A stretch of DNA of 64,000 nt. It comes from Epichloe hybrida. Lineage: Eukaryota > Ascomycota > Sordariomycetes > Hypocreales > Clavicipitaceae. Position 1 is the stretch's first letter. Each line of letters opens with the position of its first letter. The stretch is taken from NCBI GenBank assembly GCA_019022495.1, contig JAFEKR010000010.1, positions 1,798,001-1,862,000 of the forward strand. Direction: 5' to 3'. Made by a program: the position numbers and the translations under genes. Positions 21,959 through 36,100 of the stretch are shown here, one piece after another. A model generated the notes under the pieces. It searched no databases, was not told the origin of the DNA, and saw only the letters and a list, made by a program, of their open reading frames with translations.

Positions 21959-24900
21959 AATTAATCTCTCTTAACCTTTTTAAGGATATAAACTATTAGC
22001 TAGATTATTATATAGCTAATACTCTAAAGATTTATAAGAAACACACTAGTACTTTATAATAATAAAGCTATAGATAATTAGGAAGATAAAGAACCCCTAT
22101 AATCTAGAACTATAGATAATAAGGTGTAATAAACACTACTTAATCCTAATTTAGGTAAAGGTATAAATAATATAACTAAAGAAAAAAGGGCATTATAGTA
22201 ATGCTATAAGGTTATATAATCTAAGCTATATTGCCTTTAGAGAAGATAAGAGGTCTTATAGATAAAGGCATAAATTAGAGAGCTTAAGGTAAATCTAGGA
22301 TTAGCTAGACCTTAAACTAGATCTATAATTACCCCTTAATCTAGACTTATAATTACCCCTTAAACATTAGCTATAATTTTACCTATAGTTTATAGTAATA
22401 TAGTAGTAATTATATAGTAAGGTAGTCTTATTAAAATATAGATAAAAATGCCTATATATAAAGGGGAAATATATAAAAGCCTATAGAATTTCTTAGTAAA
22501 CTTAGATATACTATTTAAATTAAATTACTATACCTTTAAGGATAATATAACTAAGGTAATATATATAGGTAGCTACCTAGCTAGTAATATAAAGTAATAG
22601 TAAATGCGTTATATAGCTATAAATAAGTATATAGATTATTTATTAATTACCTAGGTAGATTTTCTAGAATAGCTAAAAACTAGAATAATAGATATAGGTA
22701 TAAGATACTTAGAAGTAATAAGGTTACTACTAAATCTTAGGTAAAAAAATAACTAATTATTTTAATTCTTTATATAAGCCTAGGATAAGGTAAAAGCTAA
22801 GTTACCTAAAGAAATCCCTATATATCTAAGAATTATAATCTTTCTAAATAGCTTAAATAACACTATAAGGAAGTAAATAATTAGTTAAGAGATCCTAATA
22901 ACCTAAAGCTAACTATAAGGCTAGGGTAAGAAAGTAAAGGTTATAATAGGTTTAGGCTAAAATAATAAAAAAGGTTAGGACTCTAAAAGAAAGAGATAAT
23001 GCTCTTATTTTATATTACTTATAGATAGGGTATAGTAATAAAGTAAAGACTAAGGAAAAAGATTATCCCTAGTATACTATAAATATAGAAAGCCTAGGTA
23101 TACTTTACTAGTTTATTAGGCACTAGATTATTTTACCTATAAAAGTACTAAATATATAACTAAGAAGCATAGGGAAAGTAGTAATAAAGCTATGTTTTCT
23201 AATATAATACTAGTTTAATAAGCATAGACCTAGGAATATAATCTTACTATAGAATACCCTATAGATAATAAAATAAGAATATAGGTATCTTTATAATAAG
23301 ATAACTAGTAGTTAGCTATATAAGTGTTATTTAATATAAGCATATAGTCTTTAATAATTTATCTAAAATTATTATTAAAAAAGGATTAGGAGAATATAAC
23401 CTAATTAAATAAGATATTAAAGAGTGTAAGTAAAAAAGTAATTTTATATTAAGGAATTCTAAAAAAATTAGTTAAGATAAAAGATAGTATAGGATTTATA
23501 AAGGTTTGCTAAGTTAGTTACTTTATTACTAATATAAGTAAAGGGATAATTTTAGGAATAGACTAGATTAAAGAATATTTACCTATAATTATATATTAGG
23601 AGTATAAATACTAGAGATATCTAGTAATAATAAAATGTCTTTCCTTTACTTATAGTAAGTAGTAAGTATATAAAGAGAAAAAAATAGTAGTAATTACTTT
23701 ATTATTAGGAGTAATAAAGATTAGGCTAAGTATTCTAGAAAATAAAAATTAAAAAGGAAAAGGAAAAGGCTAATTAAAGGACCTAGTAGTAATAGATATA
23801 TAAATAAATAGTAAAGTAGCTATATAGATGCTTAAGTATACTTATTTATAGTAAAAAAGTAAAGGTATTATAGTTATACTAATTTTAGAAAATATAAGTA
23901 GTAAAGAAGCTATGTTAAATTAGGATAAGAGCACTAAGCGCCTTATACTAATAATCCTAGAAGAATATAGGGAGTTTATAGATATTTTTTCTAAAGAGTT
24001 AGTAAGTAAGCTTTCTAAACTAGGAGGTTACACTTATATGATTAAATTAGAAGAAAGGAAAACACTACCTTAGGGGCTTATATATAATTTAGCTAAAAGG
24101 GAGCTAGAGGTTCTTAGAGAGTACCTTATAAGTATATAGCTTAAAGGGTAAATTAGAAGATTAGTTAGCCTAGCTAGAGCCCTAATTTTATTTATTCTAA
24201 AGAAAGGAGGGAAATTAAGGCTTTATATAAATTATAGGGGCCTAAATAAGATTATAATTAAGAATAAGGCCCCTTTACCTCTTATTACTAAAATTCTTAA
24301 TTAATTAGTAAGTATAGTTATTTTTATAGTCCTAGATTTAAAAGATATATACTACTAGCTATATATTTGCTTAGGTAATAAGTAAAAAATAGCGTTCTAT
24401 TATTAATATAGCTACTTTAAATATCTAGTAATGCTATTTAGACTAGTTAACACACTAGTGACTTTTTAGGAGTATATTAATAATGCTCTTAAAGGACTTA
24501 TTAATAAGACCTATATTATCTATCTAGATAATATACTAATATATAGTAGTAAGGTTAAAGATTATATAGAGCATATTAAATAAGTTTTATATAGGTTTAA
24601 AGAGATAAGTCTTTTTATTAACCTTATTTTTAGTTAAGGAAGTTAAATTTTTAGGCTTTAAGATATTAGAGAAAGGTATTATAATAGACTTAGTAAGAGT
24701 TAAAGTAATTATAACCTAGCTAATATTACGTAGCATTTTTAATATTTAGTTATTTCTTAGTTTTACTAGATTTTACTGCTATTTTATTAAATAGTATAGT
24801 AAAGTTATTATTCTATTAATAGATTACCTTAGAGGGAATTAACTAGTAATATTTAAACTAGAACCCTATAAGATAGTAGTGTTTAGAGAGCTTTAATAAA

Positions 24901-27838
24901 GATTTTAGGAAGCGCTAATTTTAGTGTATTTTAACTTACTTATGTATCTTAGAGTGAAGACAAATATATCTAGATATATAATTAGGGCTATACTTATAAT
25001 GTTAGTGCTAGGTTACTAGCACTTAGTTATGTTTATATTAAGAAAAATAACTAATACTAAATTATAATATTTAACACCTAATAGCAAATTATTAGCTATC
25101 TAAGAGGCTTTTCGCATATAGAGACACTATCTCGCTTATTTAGCTTATATAATTAAAGTTATTATAGATTATTTAAACTATAAGTACCTTACTATAAAGC
25201 CTAAGCTTACTAGTAAGTAAGTAACTACGCTTAATAAGCTTTATCCTTTTAATTTTAAGATTATATATTATATAAGGAAATTAAATCCTACTAACTTACT
25301 TTTAAGAAGACTAGATTTTATAAGTAAGGTAAGGAAAGAGAAAGTAGTAACTATATAACTTCTTACCTTTTTATTTAAATTTATAAATACTAAGAGATAG
25401 GAACACTATAGTAATATTATTAATGCTATAGGCTTTATAAAAACGTTACTTAATATAACTAATAGTTAGTTATAATAACACTATAATAATACTACTAATA
25501 TCTAGGGTTTTAAAAAATTATAACTTAACTATATTCCTAAAGAACCTAATAATTTAGATAACCTTAAAAGAGTTATATTAGTAAGGTTATTTAATACTTT
25601 TTATACTTCTATTAATAAGCAATAAGCTAGCTATAGTAATACTATTAGTACCTAGCGTATACATTATTTATTGCTTAATTATTTTAATTTTCCTATTAAA
25701 CTAGCTATTTCTAATAGGAATAGACTAGCATAGGTTATTACTAGTAAGTAGCAAGGGCGCCCCTTAAAAACATTACTTATCTATATCCCTATAAGACTAA
25801 AAGCATTTATTAAACTAATTACTTATAGAGATATTATAGCTAGGATTTAATCTATTTAAAGAACCTCTTTTAAGTTTAACTCTAACTTTCTAGAAAAGAG
25901 CTTAGAATTAAAACCCTTAATTTAAGTCTTATTATATAAAGCATAGTAAGGTAATAACTTTACTATAGCTTAATTAAAGTTACTTAAAAGCAGTAATCTA
26001 GCTATATCCTAGATATAGTTAATTAGACCCTTTAAGCTATTAATATTTAAGAATTATATTTTTATTCCTCTAGGTATAAGGAAAGAAATTTTATTACTAA
26101 CTTATAATAACCTTACTACTAGGCACTAAGGAGTAAGTAAAACTCTTTATTAGATTATAAACTAATATTATTAGCTAATAATAAAGAAAAATATAAAGGT
26201 ATATATTAGTACTTATATAAATTATTAGACTTTAAAACTAAGGCATTATAAACTATATAGTAAGCTAGCTATATTACTAGTGCCTAATTGCCCTTTTTAA
26301 GAATTATTAATGGATTTTATTATTAGACTTTTACTAGTAAAAGATTTAAATTAAACCTATAACGTAATTTTAGTTATTATTAACTATTTTACAAAATATA
26401 GTATTTATATCCTTATTTTAATATAACTAACTAGCAATAGGCTAGTAACTATATTCTTAGAATATGTTTTTAGAGACTATAAAGCCCTAGAAAGTATTAT
26501 AATAGACTAAGGTTTTATATTTACTAGTGGTTTCTAGATAACTTTTTATTATCTTCTTATAATAAAGCGGCTACTTAGCACCGCTTTTTACCCCTAGATA
26601 AATAGTTAAATAAAATGTTTAAACTAGGTCTTAGAATATTATTTAAGGGCTTTTACTTATACTAAATAGACTAATTAGGCAGATAACCTATTAATAGCGC
26701 AATTCATGTATAATATAAGTAATCACTTAACGCATAGCTACATACTAGTAAAGGCATTATAAGGTTATAATCCTAGAGGTCTATAGTAAGTAATAGTAAA
26801 CATCCCTTTAGTAAATAATTAAGCTAAAAGTAAGATTTTAGCACTAAGAGAGAAGCATACTATAATTAAGTAGCTTTTAAGTAACTTATAGACTTAGTAT
26901 AAAAAATATTATAACTAGAAGAGAATTCTAATAAGGTTTAAAGTTAGTAACTATGTTTTATTATTAATAAAAAATATTAACCTAAGATACCCTAGTAAGA
27001 AGCTAGCTATAAAGTATCTAGGCCCCTATAAGATTAAAAAGGTAATTAGGAGTTATAGCTTAGTATATTAATTAAAATTACTACCTAGGACTTAATTATA
27101 TAATATATTTAATATTACTAGTCTTAAACCTTTTAAAGGGGACCTAATAAATATAGAAAATATGTCCTTACTATAAGATACTATTAAAGATAATAAATAA
27201 GAGTTTAAAGTTAAGAGAATTAATTTATATTACTATAATAAAAGGTATTATAAATATGTAGTTAAATAAAAGGGCTATAATACTTTAGAGAATTCTTAGG
27301 TATTAAAAAGGGATTTTATTACTAGAGAAATTATTAATAACTATAAGTAATAGCTAAGTAGTAAAGTTAATATAAGGTAATTATATTTTATAACTTAATA
27401 TACTAAAGATATTAGAAAATAAAGTTAATTTACTTAGATAACTTAAATAATCTATTATATAGCTACTAAGCACTTATCCCTTTATAATAGAGTTAGCCCC
27501 TAAGACTACTAATCCCTTATTATTAGTAATAGCTATAGGAGCTATAGAGAAAGAGGCCTTAGGAGTATCTTTATTATTAGAATCCCCCTCTCTATATATA
27601 TAGACTTAAAGTACACTAGGGAGCTTAATAGGACTAATATATTTAGGTAAATTAATAGTATTTAATATAAATTACTAGTAAGTTAGTTAAGCATTAGCTA
27701 TATATATTAAGAAAGCTTACCTTTAGGATATTCTAGGCTATAAAGTAAAGAGAGTTTAAAATATTAATCTAAGTCTCTAGATTTATAGTGTTACTTAGTA
27801 GTGCTATTATAGTGTGTTTATTATATTTTACCTTATAA
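21959..27838 (+). pseudogene. Gypsy VI gag-pol, RIP-degraded
   Basis: The plus strand contains recognisable RT at about 24,030-24,600 (KLRLYINYRGLNKI, IVLDLKDIYYQLYI, YLDNILIYSSK in place of YLDDILIYS), RNase H at about 24,860-25,220 (NSKLLAI.EAF, KYLTIKPKLT), and integrase at about 26,100-26,900 (MDFIIRL, TAFYPQINSQIKCLNQ). A chromodomain follows at about 27,200-27,350 (YYKYVVK.KGYNTLENS.V). The RT catalytic YxDD second Asp reads Asn, a RIP transition. Gag occupies roughly 22.2-23 kb and is too degraded to delimit. Chromodomains target integration to marked heterochromatin, which fits its position in AT-rich DNA. Confidence 0.85.
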
Positions 27839-27843
27839 GTAAT

Positions 27844-28132
27844 TGTTAGTTACACTAAGGAACCTTGCACTAGTGCGAAGAGGGTGAATTCAATGAAGTT
27901 AATAATAATAGCTAATAACTAAGAGAGAAGAGAAGAGGGAGAAGGAGAGGAATCTAGCTAGAAGAGAAGGTAAGCAAAAGAGAGGGAAAAGTAAGGCTAT
28001 AGTGTGGTGCCACTGCTAATAGAGCGGGGTAGCTTATGATATATCTAATTATATTACGTGTATCCCTTTAGTAGCTTTACTCTTTAGCTATAGTTAGACT
28101 ATCTATTATCTAAAGGTCTAAAGGAAGCCATA
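27844..28132 (-). repeat. 3' LTR of copia III-A
   Basis: 289 bp. Plus strand from TGTTAGTTACACTAAGG to AAGGAAGCCATA (ACA in the sister copy). The outer roughly 60 bp are little mutated; the inner end is heavily RIP-mutated. Confidence 0.88.
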
Positions 28133-31100
28133 CTAGTAGTCTCTCTTTTCTTTATAGCTAAAGGAGCCTAAAAATGTAATAAAAATCAGATTAAAGGAAA
28201 GTGTATATAAGTAAATCCCTTAATAGGAATCCACGGTCCTTATTAGCTATTATAGCTTCGGTTATTCTAACTAACCTAGTTATTATAATCTATACTTATA
28301 TGCCTATTATATTAATCCTCCCCTCTGCCTAACCTTATAGGTCTCTTAACCTAACCTTCTATATAAATCGTTAATTTATTCAGATTAATTAAGGTTAAGA
28401 GGGCTAAATTTAGCAATGCCTTTATTATTGTATTAGCTAGATTATCACTGCTATTAATCTATCTAACTTTATAGACTTCCTTTCTCTTATATAACTACTA
28501 AAGGGCTATAATATTAATTATTAGCTACTTCTCTTTTATTATACCTAGCTTCACAAGGCATTTATATAATAAGAAGGAGTCTATACAGAGAATTATTAGG
28601 ATTTAAGGCATCTTTAATTAGTCTGTGATTATATAAAGGGTTATAAATATCGCGTACGTAATATTAGCACCTTAAACCATGCTATATAGCTTAGATATAA
28701 GTGCGCTATAAGTTACACGCTTGCTTTTTATAAAGCTATATATAATAATATTCCCTTTTAAGATAAAGGTATTATTCTCCTTTATCACTTTATTACTAAT
28801 TATAATAATATATTTAATCTATAAACTTAGATCTTTATTATTAGTAAAGGACTTATTTACAAATATAAAGAGTTTTGCCTCTTTAAGAGTTAAGGGGATA
28901 TACTATAATCCCCACTGCTAATGCTTAATTTACCACTTAAGGCATTTATTAAGTTATAAGATATTATTAGTAAAGGGTTCTTAGTGTTATGCGGCAATTA
29001 ATAGGTTATATAATACCTCTAGCTAATAGACTATAGCAATGTAACTTCCTTAGGCTCTTTGCTTTATGTAATCTTGCCTTACTATTAGTAATTAAGGGTT
29101 AATTTCCTTAATCTTCTAACTTTAGCCCTTTTAGGTTAGGGTTAGGGAGTTATTAGCATTCTAGGTTAAGATATAGCTATTAAAGATAAGGGGATTTATA
29201 GTTATAAGGCATTGTTTTTCTTTAGCTATAAATTTACCTTCTAAAGCTCTTTTTTTTCTTTCTTAAAGAAGTTATTATTACTAAGGCCTAGCGTGTTATC
29301 TATTTACATCCCTATAATACTAAAGAGGTTTTCGTTATTTAGGGCTATAATTAGTAGGCAGGGATTATATATTAAGGTTATTATGTTAAGATTATCCCTA
29401 TAGTAGCGAAAATATATTGCCTACTAGTGGGTTCTAGCCTCTGCGATCCTATAAAGAGGCTTAATTACCTCTATTATTATACCTTTTAGAAAGAGGTGTG
29501 TAATTTGCTTTAGGTAAATTCCCTTTCGCTTTAATAACAGAGCAAGGGCCATAATAATCCATTAGCTTACTCGCTGTATTATTAGTAATTAGGTTAAGAT
29601 AGCCTCTTTTCCTTTATTATTATACCCTTATATAATAAGGCGCGATTTCTTATATAGTGTTTTAGTGCCTTTACCTTTAATTTCTTAGACTATATAAGAA
29701 TTAAAGGTCTAGTAGCCTCTATGCTTTGCTAGATTAAATATTATAAATCTAAACATATTATAAGCTTATAATGCATTAATCTTAGCTTAATTAGATTATT
29801 TAAAGGGGCTCCCTAGGGTTATAATCTTTCCCTCTTAGTAAAGTTAAAGGGCAAGGTTCTAGTTAGCCTTTTCTTTTACTATAAGAAATACTATATTTAG
29901 CACTTCTCTAGCTATAATCTCCTTAATTAATACTTTCTCTTAGTCTTTATTAATAAATATAAGGGGCTTTATAAGTCTAATAAGCTCCTTAGAATTATAA
30001 ACCTAGGCCTTAGTTACCTTTACTTTTACTTCCTTAGGGCTACTAGCTTTATAGCTTTCTATAAGAGTAGCTTTAGCTACCTTAAGGCTTACTATAAGTT
30101 CTTTAACTTTATAGCTTTCTATAGGATTACCTTTAGCCTAAATAGCCTCTATAAGCTTCTCTATACCCTTATTAATAAAGAATTAAACTATAAGGTTTTT
30201 CCTTAGCTTCCCTTACTTTCTTTTTACTAGTATCTTTTCCTTTTTTTCCTTTACCTTATTACCCTTTATAAGTAGCTTATTCCCCTAGGCCCCCTTAGCC
30301 CTTTCTTATAATAGGACTATAGTATTAAAGAGAGCTATAGTATAGGAAAGAGCTATATTATAGGCAAGGACCTCTAGGTCTAGGTTATATTCCCTAATAT
30401 CCTAAAGGCTTTACTTATTAGCCCTTATATACTATAGGTTCTTATAGTTTAGCTTTACTACTATAAAGCAAAACTTAGCTAGGCTATAGGGTATCTTAAC
30501 TATATAGGTCTTCTTATTAGTAGCTAATAGCTTATAAGGGCTATACTATTTACCTTTTTCTCTTTATATATATACATTAGTCTATAGTAGTAGCTAATAT
30601 ATTAGTAATATATTAAGGCTATTCTAGGCGCTAAGGGCCTTATAGACTTACCTCTTAGCTAGGTAATAGTAAACTTTATTAGTTACCTTCTAAATTACTT
30701 TAGCTTATTAAATAATAGAGACACTTAGTAGTAACTTATCTATTATTTATAGGTAAGCTCTAAAGACTAGTAAGGTTAGTATAAGGCTATTAGGGCTTAC
30801 TAAGTTATTAATAGCTTTAATAGCTATCTAGTTGTTACTACTTAGAAGTGATTTCTTTACTAATTAAATCCATAATAATATTATAAGCCTAGTAAAGAGG
30901 TCTATAATATCTCTTAACCTTTCTAATACTATTATAGGCTTTAATAAGTATCTTATTAATATTAATTAACATTAAGTAAGTATAATACCTAAATTTAGCT
31001 AAAGTAAAGTTATTACTAGCATTATGAATAATCTAGTCTACAGGGCCTAAATATATATTAATCTAGCACTCTTTAATTATATCCTAGATATTATAAGCTT

Positions 31101-32593
31101 TCTGCTTCTTAGGGTTAAGGAATTAGGCCACTTAAAATAAGGTTACTAAATTAATAACATAAAGGACTAGCTAGCTATTAATCTATATAATATTAATAAT
31201 AATCTTATAGTTAAAGTTATAGTTATCTTTAAGGGAGAATTTAAACTAGCTAAGGGCTTTTCTATTTATCTAATAATAGTAATAGACTTTAGTTAGCTTC
31301 TTAATTATATAATATTTAATGTTATAACTAGCTTATTAAAGAATCTTTATAAGCTATTAAATTAAGGGATAACTAAACCTTTAGTAAAGTTAATAAATCT
31401 CTCCTTCTAATAGGTAAAAAGTAGTAGTTTCTCTTACCTCTAGAAGCCACTAAGGGTAGCCTTATTTACGTATAATAGGTATAGTCTTATTATTTTAAAT
31501 TAACATATTAGTAAGGTTATTAATCTTAACCTTTATTTTATTTATATTAGTAAGGGAAAAGAGAAAGGGTGTAATAGTATTAAGGACATAAAAGTTAATT
31601 TAGCTAAGCTTTATAAGTATATAGATAACGCCACGTGTTATTACTAATCTAGCACTAAAGCAAATAACTTCTAGGTTATAGGATTTAATTATTAATAATA
31701 GCATTAATCTTAGTAAGGCTTTAGCTTATACTAGACTAGTAGTTAATTAGCCTAAGGCTCCTATATCTAGTATAATTCCTCTAAAGATCTCTTTAGAATA
31801 GTATCCTTTAGAGATATAATAGATTAAATTATCTTTATTAGAAGCCTCTTTAAGGTATAGCTTTTACTTAAGCAAGGCATGTTAAAAAGCTTAATTCTTA
31901 AGCATTATAAGAATATTAACATTATCTATTATTTATAATCCTACATAGAAGAATTATATAATACTAAGTTATACCTTTAATAATAGCTTCTTCTTAATAT
32001 TATTATTACTATTATCTTAGTCCTAAGTAAAGGCCTTAAGCTATGTTTCCTAGTCTTTTATTTTCTCTTTCTTATTACTATTATTTCCTTTAAATAAAGT
32101 AAGGAATACCTAAAACTTCTTCTCTATAAAAGGTAAATAATAGTTTTTACTAGCTTACTACCTCTCTTTCTCTTTTTAATATTTAGCATTAGTATAGTTT
32201 AATAACTAGTAGCTACTCTTACTATAAATAAAGCATTACTTAGGTTATCTAGAGTTACTATAATAACCTTCTCTTCCTTAGTCTTTTTAATTTTATTAGC
32301 TATATTAGTAGTCTATGAACATTACCTCTAATAGGTCTTTATCTTAATGCTAGTAGTATTAGTTACTCCTTACACTACTCTTTATAATTATAATTAATTT
32401 ATAGAGGTTACTAGTAAGGTTCTTAAAGCCTAGTGTATGTATATACTTTACTACCTAATATTTAGGGATACTAGAGACTATATTTAAGGTTTACTTATAG
32501 AGCTTTATATTTACTATATTAGAGGGGTATAGCCCTTTATAAACTCTCTTTAAGGTAATTAATAGAATCTTAAGGCACTTAAGCTTACTCTTA
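28133..32593 (-). pseudogene. Copia III-A protease, integrase, RT and RNase H, RIP-degraded
   Basis: Inverse-complement counterpart of 45.3-47.3 and 53.7-56.1 kb. On minus, from high to low coordinates: protease and gag-pre-integrase (about 32.0-31.4 kb), integrase (about 31.4-30.5 kb), linker, RT (about 30.1-29.1 kb) and RNase H (about 29.0-28.3 kb). The 66-codon plus-strand ORF at 28,721-28,921 is antisense to RNase H and is not a gene. Stops are abundant. Confidence 0.7.
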
Positions 32594-32598
32594 TTAGG

Positions 32599-32815
32599 TG
32601 TAAGGGCTTGGGCTTTGCCTAAGCATTGTCCGTATAGTAGTTAGAGAGGGGAGTGGTAAAAGCAGTTAGGGTAGGGAAAGGAGGCTTATATAAGTAGCTA
32701 AGGGGGTATAAGGGGCACCACTAGGGATAGCCTCTTACCCTTTCTCCTTTCTCCTTAAGTCTCTTAATACTATATTAACGCCCTATTATAGTAGCCTAGG
32801 GGCTAGTCTATAATA
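32599..32815 (+). repeat. 5' LTR of gypsy IV
   Basis: 217 bp; the first 45 bp are unmutated relative to the 3' LTR (TTGTCCGT here, TTATCTAT there), while its last bases are mutated (GTCTATAATA here, GTCCGTAACA there). Confidence 0.9.
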
Positions 32816-33199
32816 ATTAAGAGGCTTCCTTTAGTCCTTTTTAATAACTACTAAAAGATATAATAAAAACACTAATAAATACATTAATGGATATAGTAAA
32901 CACACTCTAACTATAAGACTAACCTAGCTAGGGGATAATAACTCCCCTATCTAATACTATAGCACTACTAGTAGCTTAATAGGCTTAATTTAAAACACTT
33001 TAACTTATACTTAATAAGCAAATAGTAAAACTTATATGCCTCTAATAATAAGTAGCTATAAGCACTATAGGACCCTTAACCTAACTACCTATTATAGCCT
33101 AGCCTAATACCCTAATAGTAAACCTTACTTTACCTCTTACCTTTAACCTAGTCTTAACTATACCTAAGGTAAAATAAAAACCTATCCCTATAGGTAACC

Positions 33200-36100
33200 T
33201 ATATAATAGTAATAAGGCCTTATTTACTATATAGAAGTTCCTAATAAAATATAAGCTATAGGTAAATAAGGACTTTATTAAAACTAATAAAAATAAGTAA
33301 ATGTTTATTTACTAGAACCTATTCTCTAAAGTCTAGTCCTAGGTAGCTACTTTCTTTAAATAAGGTAGTATTTATAATTTTAACCTAGCTAAATTCCTAG
33401 AATACCTTAGGTCTATGTTCTCTAATTTATATAAGTAAGAGATAGCCCTTATAGAACTTAACTAGATAAAATAAGGCCTAGGGGAGCTATTTTCTATGTT
33501 TTTTATTTACTTTATAAAGAAGCTCTTATTAGTAAGAGGGGATTATTAAGAGGATAATATAAAGCTAGTAAAGCTTTAATAAGCGCTTAATAAGCATTTA
33601 AGAGAAATTAGCATAGGCTAGGGTATTAGCTAGAGTGTATAGTATATAGCTATTATATAGTATTATAAGATTATAGTTAATATTAAGGCCCTTACTATAG
33701 AGGATAAGTACTAGTCCTAATATAGACTATAGCTAGCTAAACCTATACCTTAGACTAATTATAAGGGTAACACACTAATAACTAGGGTGCGCGTAGTAAG
33801 GACTTAATTAGGAAAATAGAATAAGCTAGTTAAGAAGGAGAAAGGTCTAAAGCTAGCCATAGATATATAATAGGCTAAATAGGTATTAGAAGCAAAGTTA
33901 GCTAAATACTATTAGGAGAGATACTACCTATAATATAAATCTAAGGACCACTATATTTAGGAGTGTACCTTCCTCTTGCCCTATCCCCTATAGGTTAGCA
34001 TTAACTTATATAGAGCGAATAAGGAAAGCATAGATAAGGAGGTAAACATTCCCCCTATAGAAAATAAGTAGCCCCTAAGCAAAGTCTTATATAAAGGGCA
34101 AGAAGGCTAACTATATACTATAATATAAGATAACTATTTAAGCTATATAAAGTTAGAGCGGGATATAGTATAATATATAGACTAACCGCTATTCTTAATT
34201 CCTATACTCTTTAATATATATTATTATATTAATATCTAAATTAATTATAGTTATAATTATTATAGTGCTATAAGTAAGTTAGTAGTAAAACAGTTTAGCC
34301 TAAAGCTTATATAATTACTAAAGAGAAGGTATGTCTAGACTATAGTAAAAATAGAAAGGAAAGGAAAGAGAGTATAGGAGAATACCTCCTTAATTACCTA
34401 TATAGTACGCACTAGAATAGATATTAATAGCTAGGAGTTATTAGTGTATTTATATATTATCCTAGGCCTTATATAAGACATTATACTTAGGATACTATAG
34501 CTAGAACATTATAACGTGGTTATTTACGTAGTAAAACAGTAATTAGTTATTAGAGTAGTAGAGGGCTTATGTGTCTCTAAAGCCTCTACGCGTGAGGTGA
34601 AGACTCTAGTATAGGGGATTATTAGGTCCTTATATACTGCGAAAGCACGCTAGGCACACTAGAGAAAGGATACTTTTACAATGTTTATTACTATAAGCCT
34701 TAGGGAGATAATAATAGTACTATAGATTATAGCGCCTAAGACAAAACCTAATAGCCTAGACATATTAACGTTACCTAAGAAGTTAGCTAACTTTATAGAC
34801 CTTTTTAATAAGGCTAGAGCTAATAGCTTACCTCCTTATTAAGGGTCCCTTAATTACCACATACGCTTACATAAGAATTAGGATAAGTCTAAACTAACGC
34901 TCCCTTAGGGACTACTATATAATATACTAAGGGACTAGCTTCTAGAGGTTAGGCGCTAGATCACAGACTTAATAGATAAGGGTTAGATCTATGCTAGCTT
35001 ATTATTAGCTATAGCTCTAGTCCTCCTTATTAAAAAGGCTAATAGGGGTTAGCGTTTTTATATAAACTACTACGCTCTTAATAAGATAATAGCATAGGAT
35101 TACTATCCTCTTCTATTAATTAAGGAAACACTCTATTCCTTATCCTAGGTATACTAGTTTATAAAGGTAAATATTTATATAGCATTTTATAAGCTATAGA
35201 TTACTAAGGGCTAGAAGCACCTAATAGCGTTCTAAACTAGGTTTAGGCTATTTAAGTGGCTAGTTTACCCCTTTAGCCTAGCTAGCACACTAGTAATGTT
35301 TTAATATTATATTAATAAGTCCTTAGGGGAAATATTAGAGAACTTTATTATAGTGTACTTAGATAATATCTTAGTTTACTTAGGGGGATTAAGGAAAGAC
35401 TATATAGCTAAGGTTTAGTTAATATTAGGCTACCTAAGGGATATAGGTTTATACTTAGACCTTAATAAGTCCATATTTGTAGTAAAGGAGGTTTAATACC
35501 TAGGATACATTATTATAGTAGGTTATTCTATCTATCTAGACCTAGTAAAGGTTATAGCTATTAGGGAGTAAGTAGCCCTAATAAAACTTTAGGGGGTCTA
35601 TAGCTTCCTAGGGTTTGCTAACTTTTACTATAACTTTATTAGTAACTTTTTAGAACTAGTAGCATTACTAATATAATTAACTAAGAGAAATATCCCTTTT
35701 TAATAAGGACCTAAAGAGAATAATGCCTTTAATAAGCTAAAAGACACCTTTATTACATACCTAGTACTAGTATAATAGGACCTAGATCTCCCTATAGTAA
35801 TAGAAGCTAATTATTTAGGAATAGCTATTAGAAAATGCCTTTCCTAGTAAGGCTAGGATAGCATTATATACCTAGTTACCTACCACTTCACTAGCCTTAT
35901 AACCTTATAAAAGAACTATATAATCTATAATAAGGAATTATTAGCTATTATCTTATGCCTTAAGGCATAGTTAGCTAAGCTATAGGGCGTTTCTAGTCTG
36001 TTTATAATCTATATAGACTATAAGAACCTAGAGTACTTTATAACTCCCTAGTTAATATTAGAGTGGCAGGCTTAATAGGCAGATATACTTACGCTATTTA

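Noticed and set aside
28721..28921. 66-codon hydrophobic plus ORF, duplicated at 55,323-55,517 minus
   Set aside because: Both are antisense to the RNase H part of copia III; the conservation comes from the sense strand and from shared ancestry.
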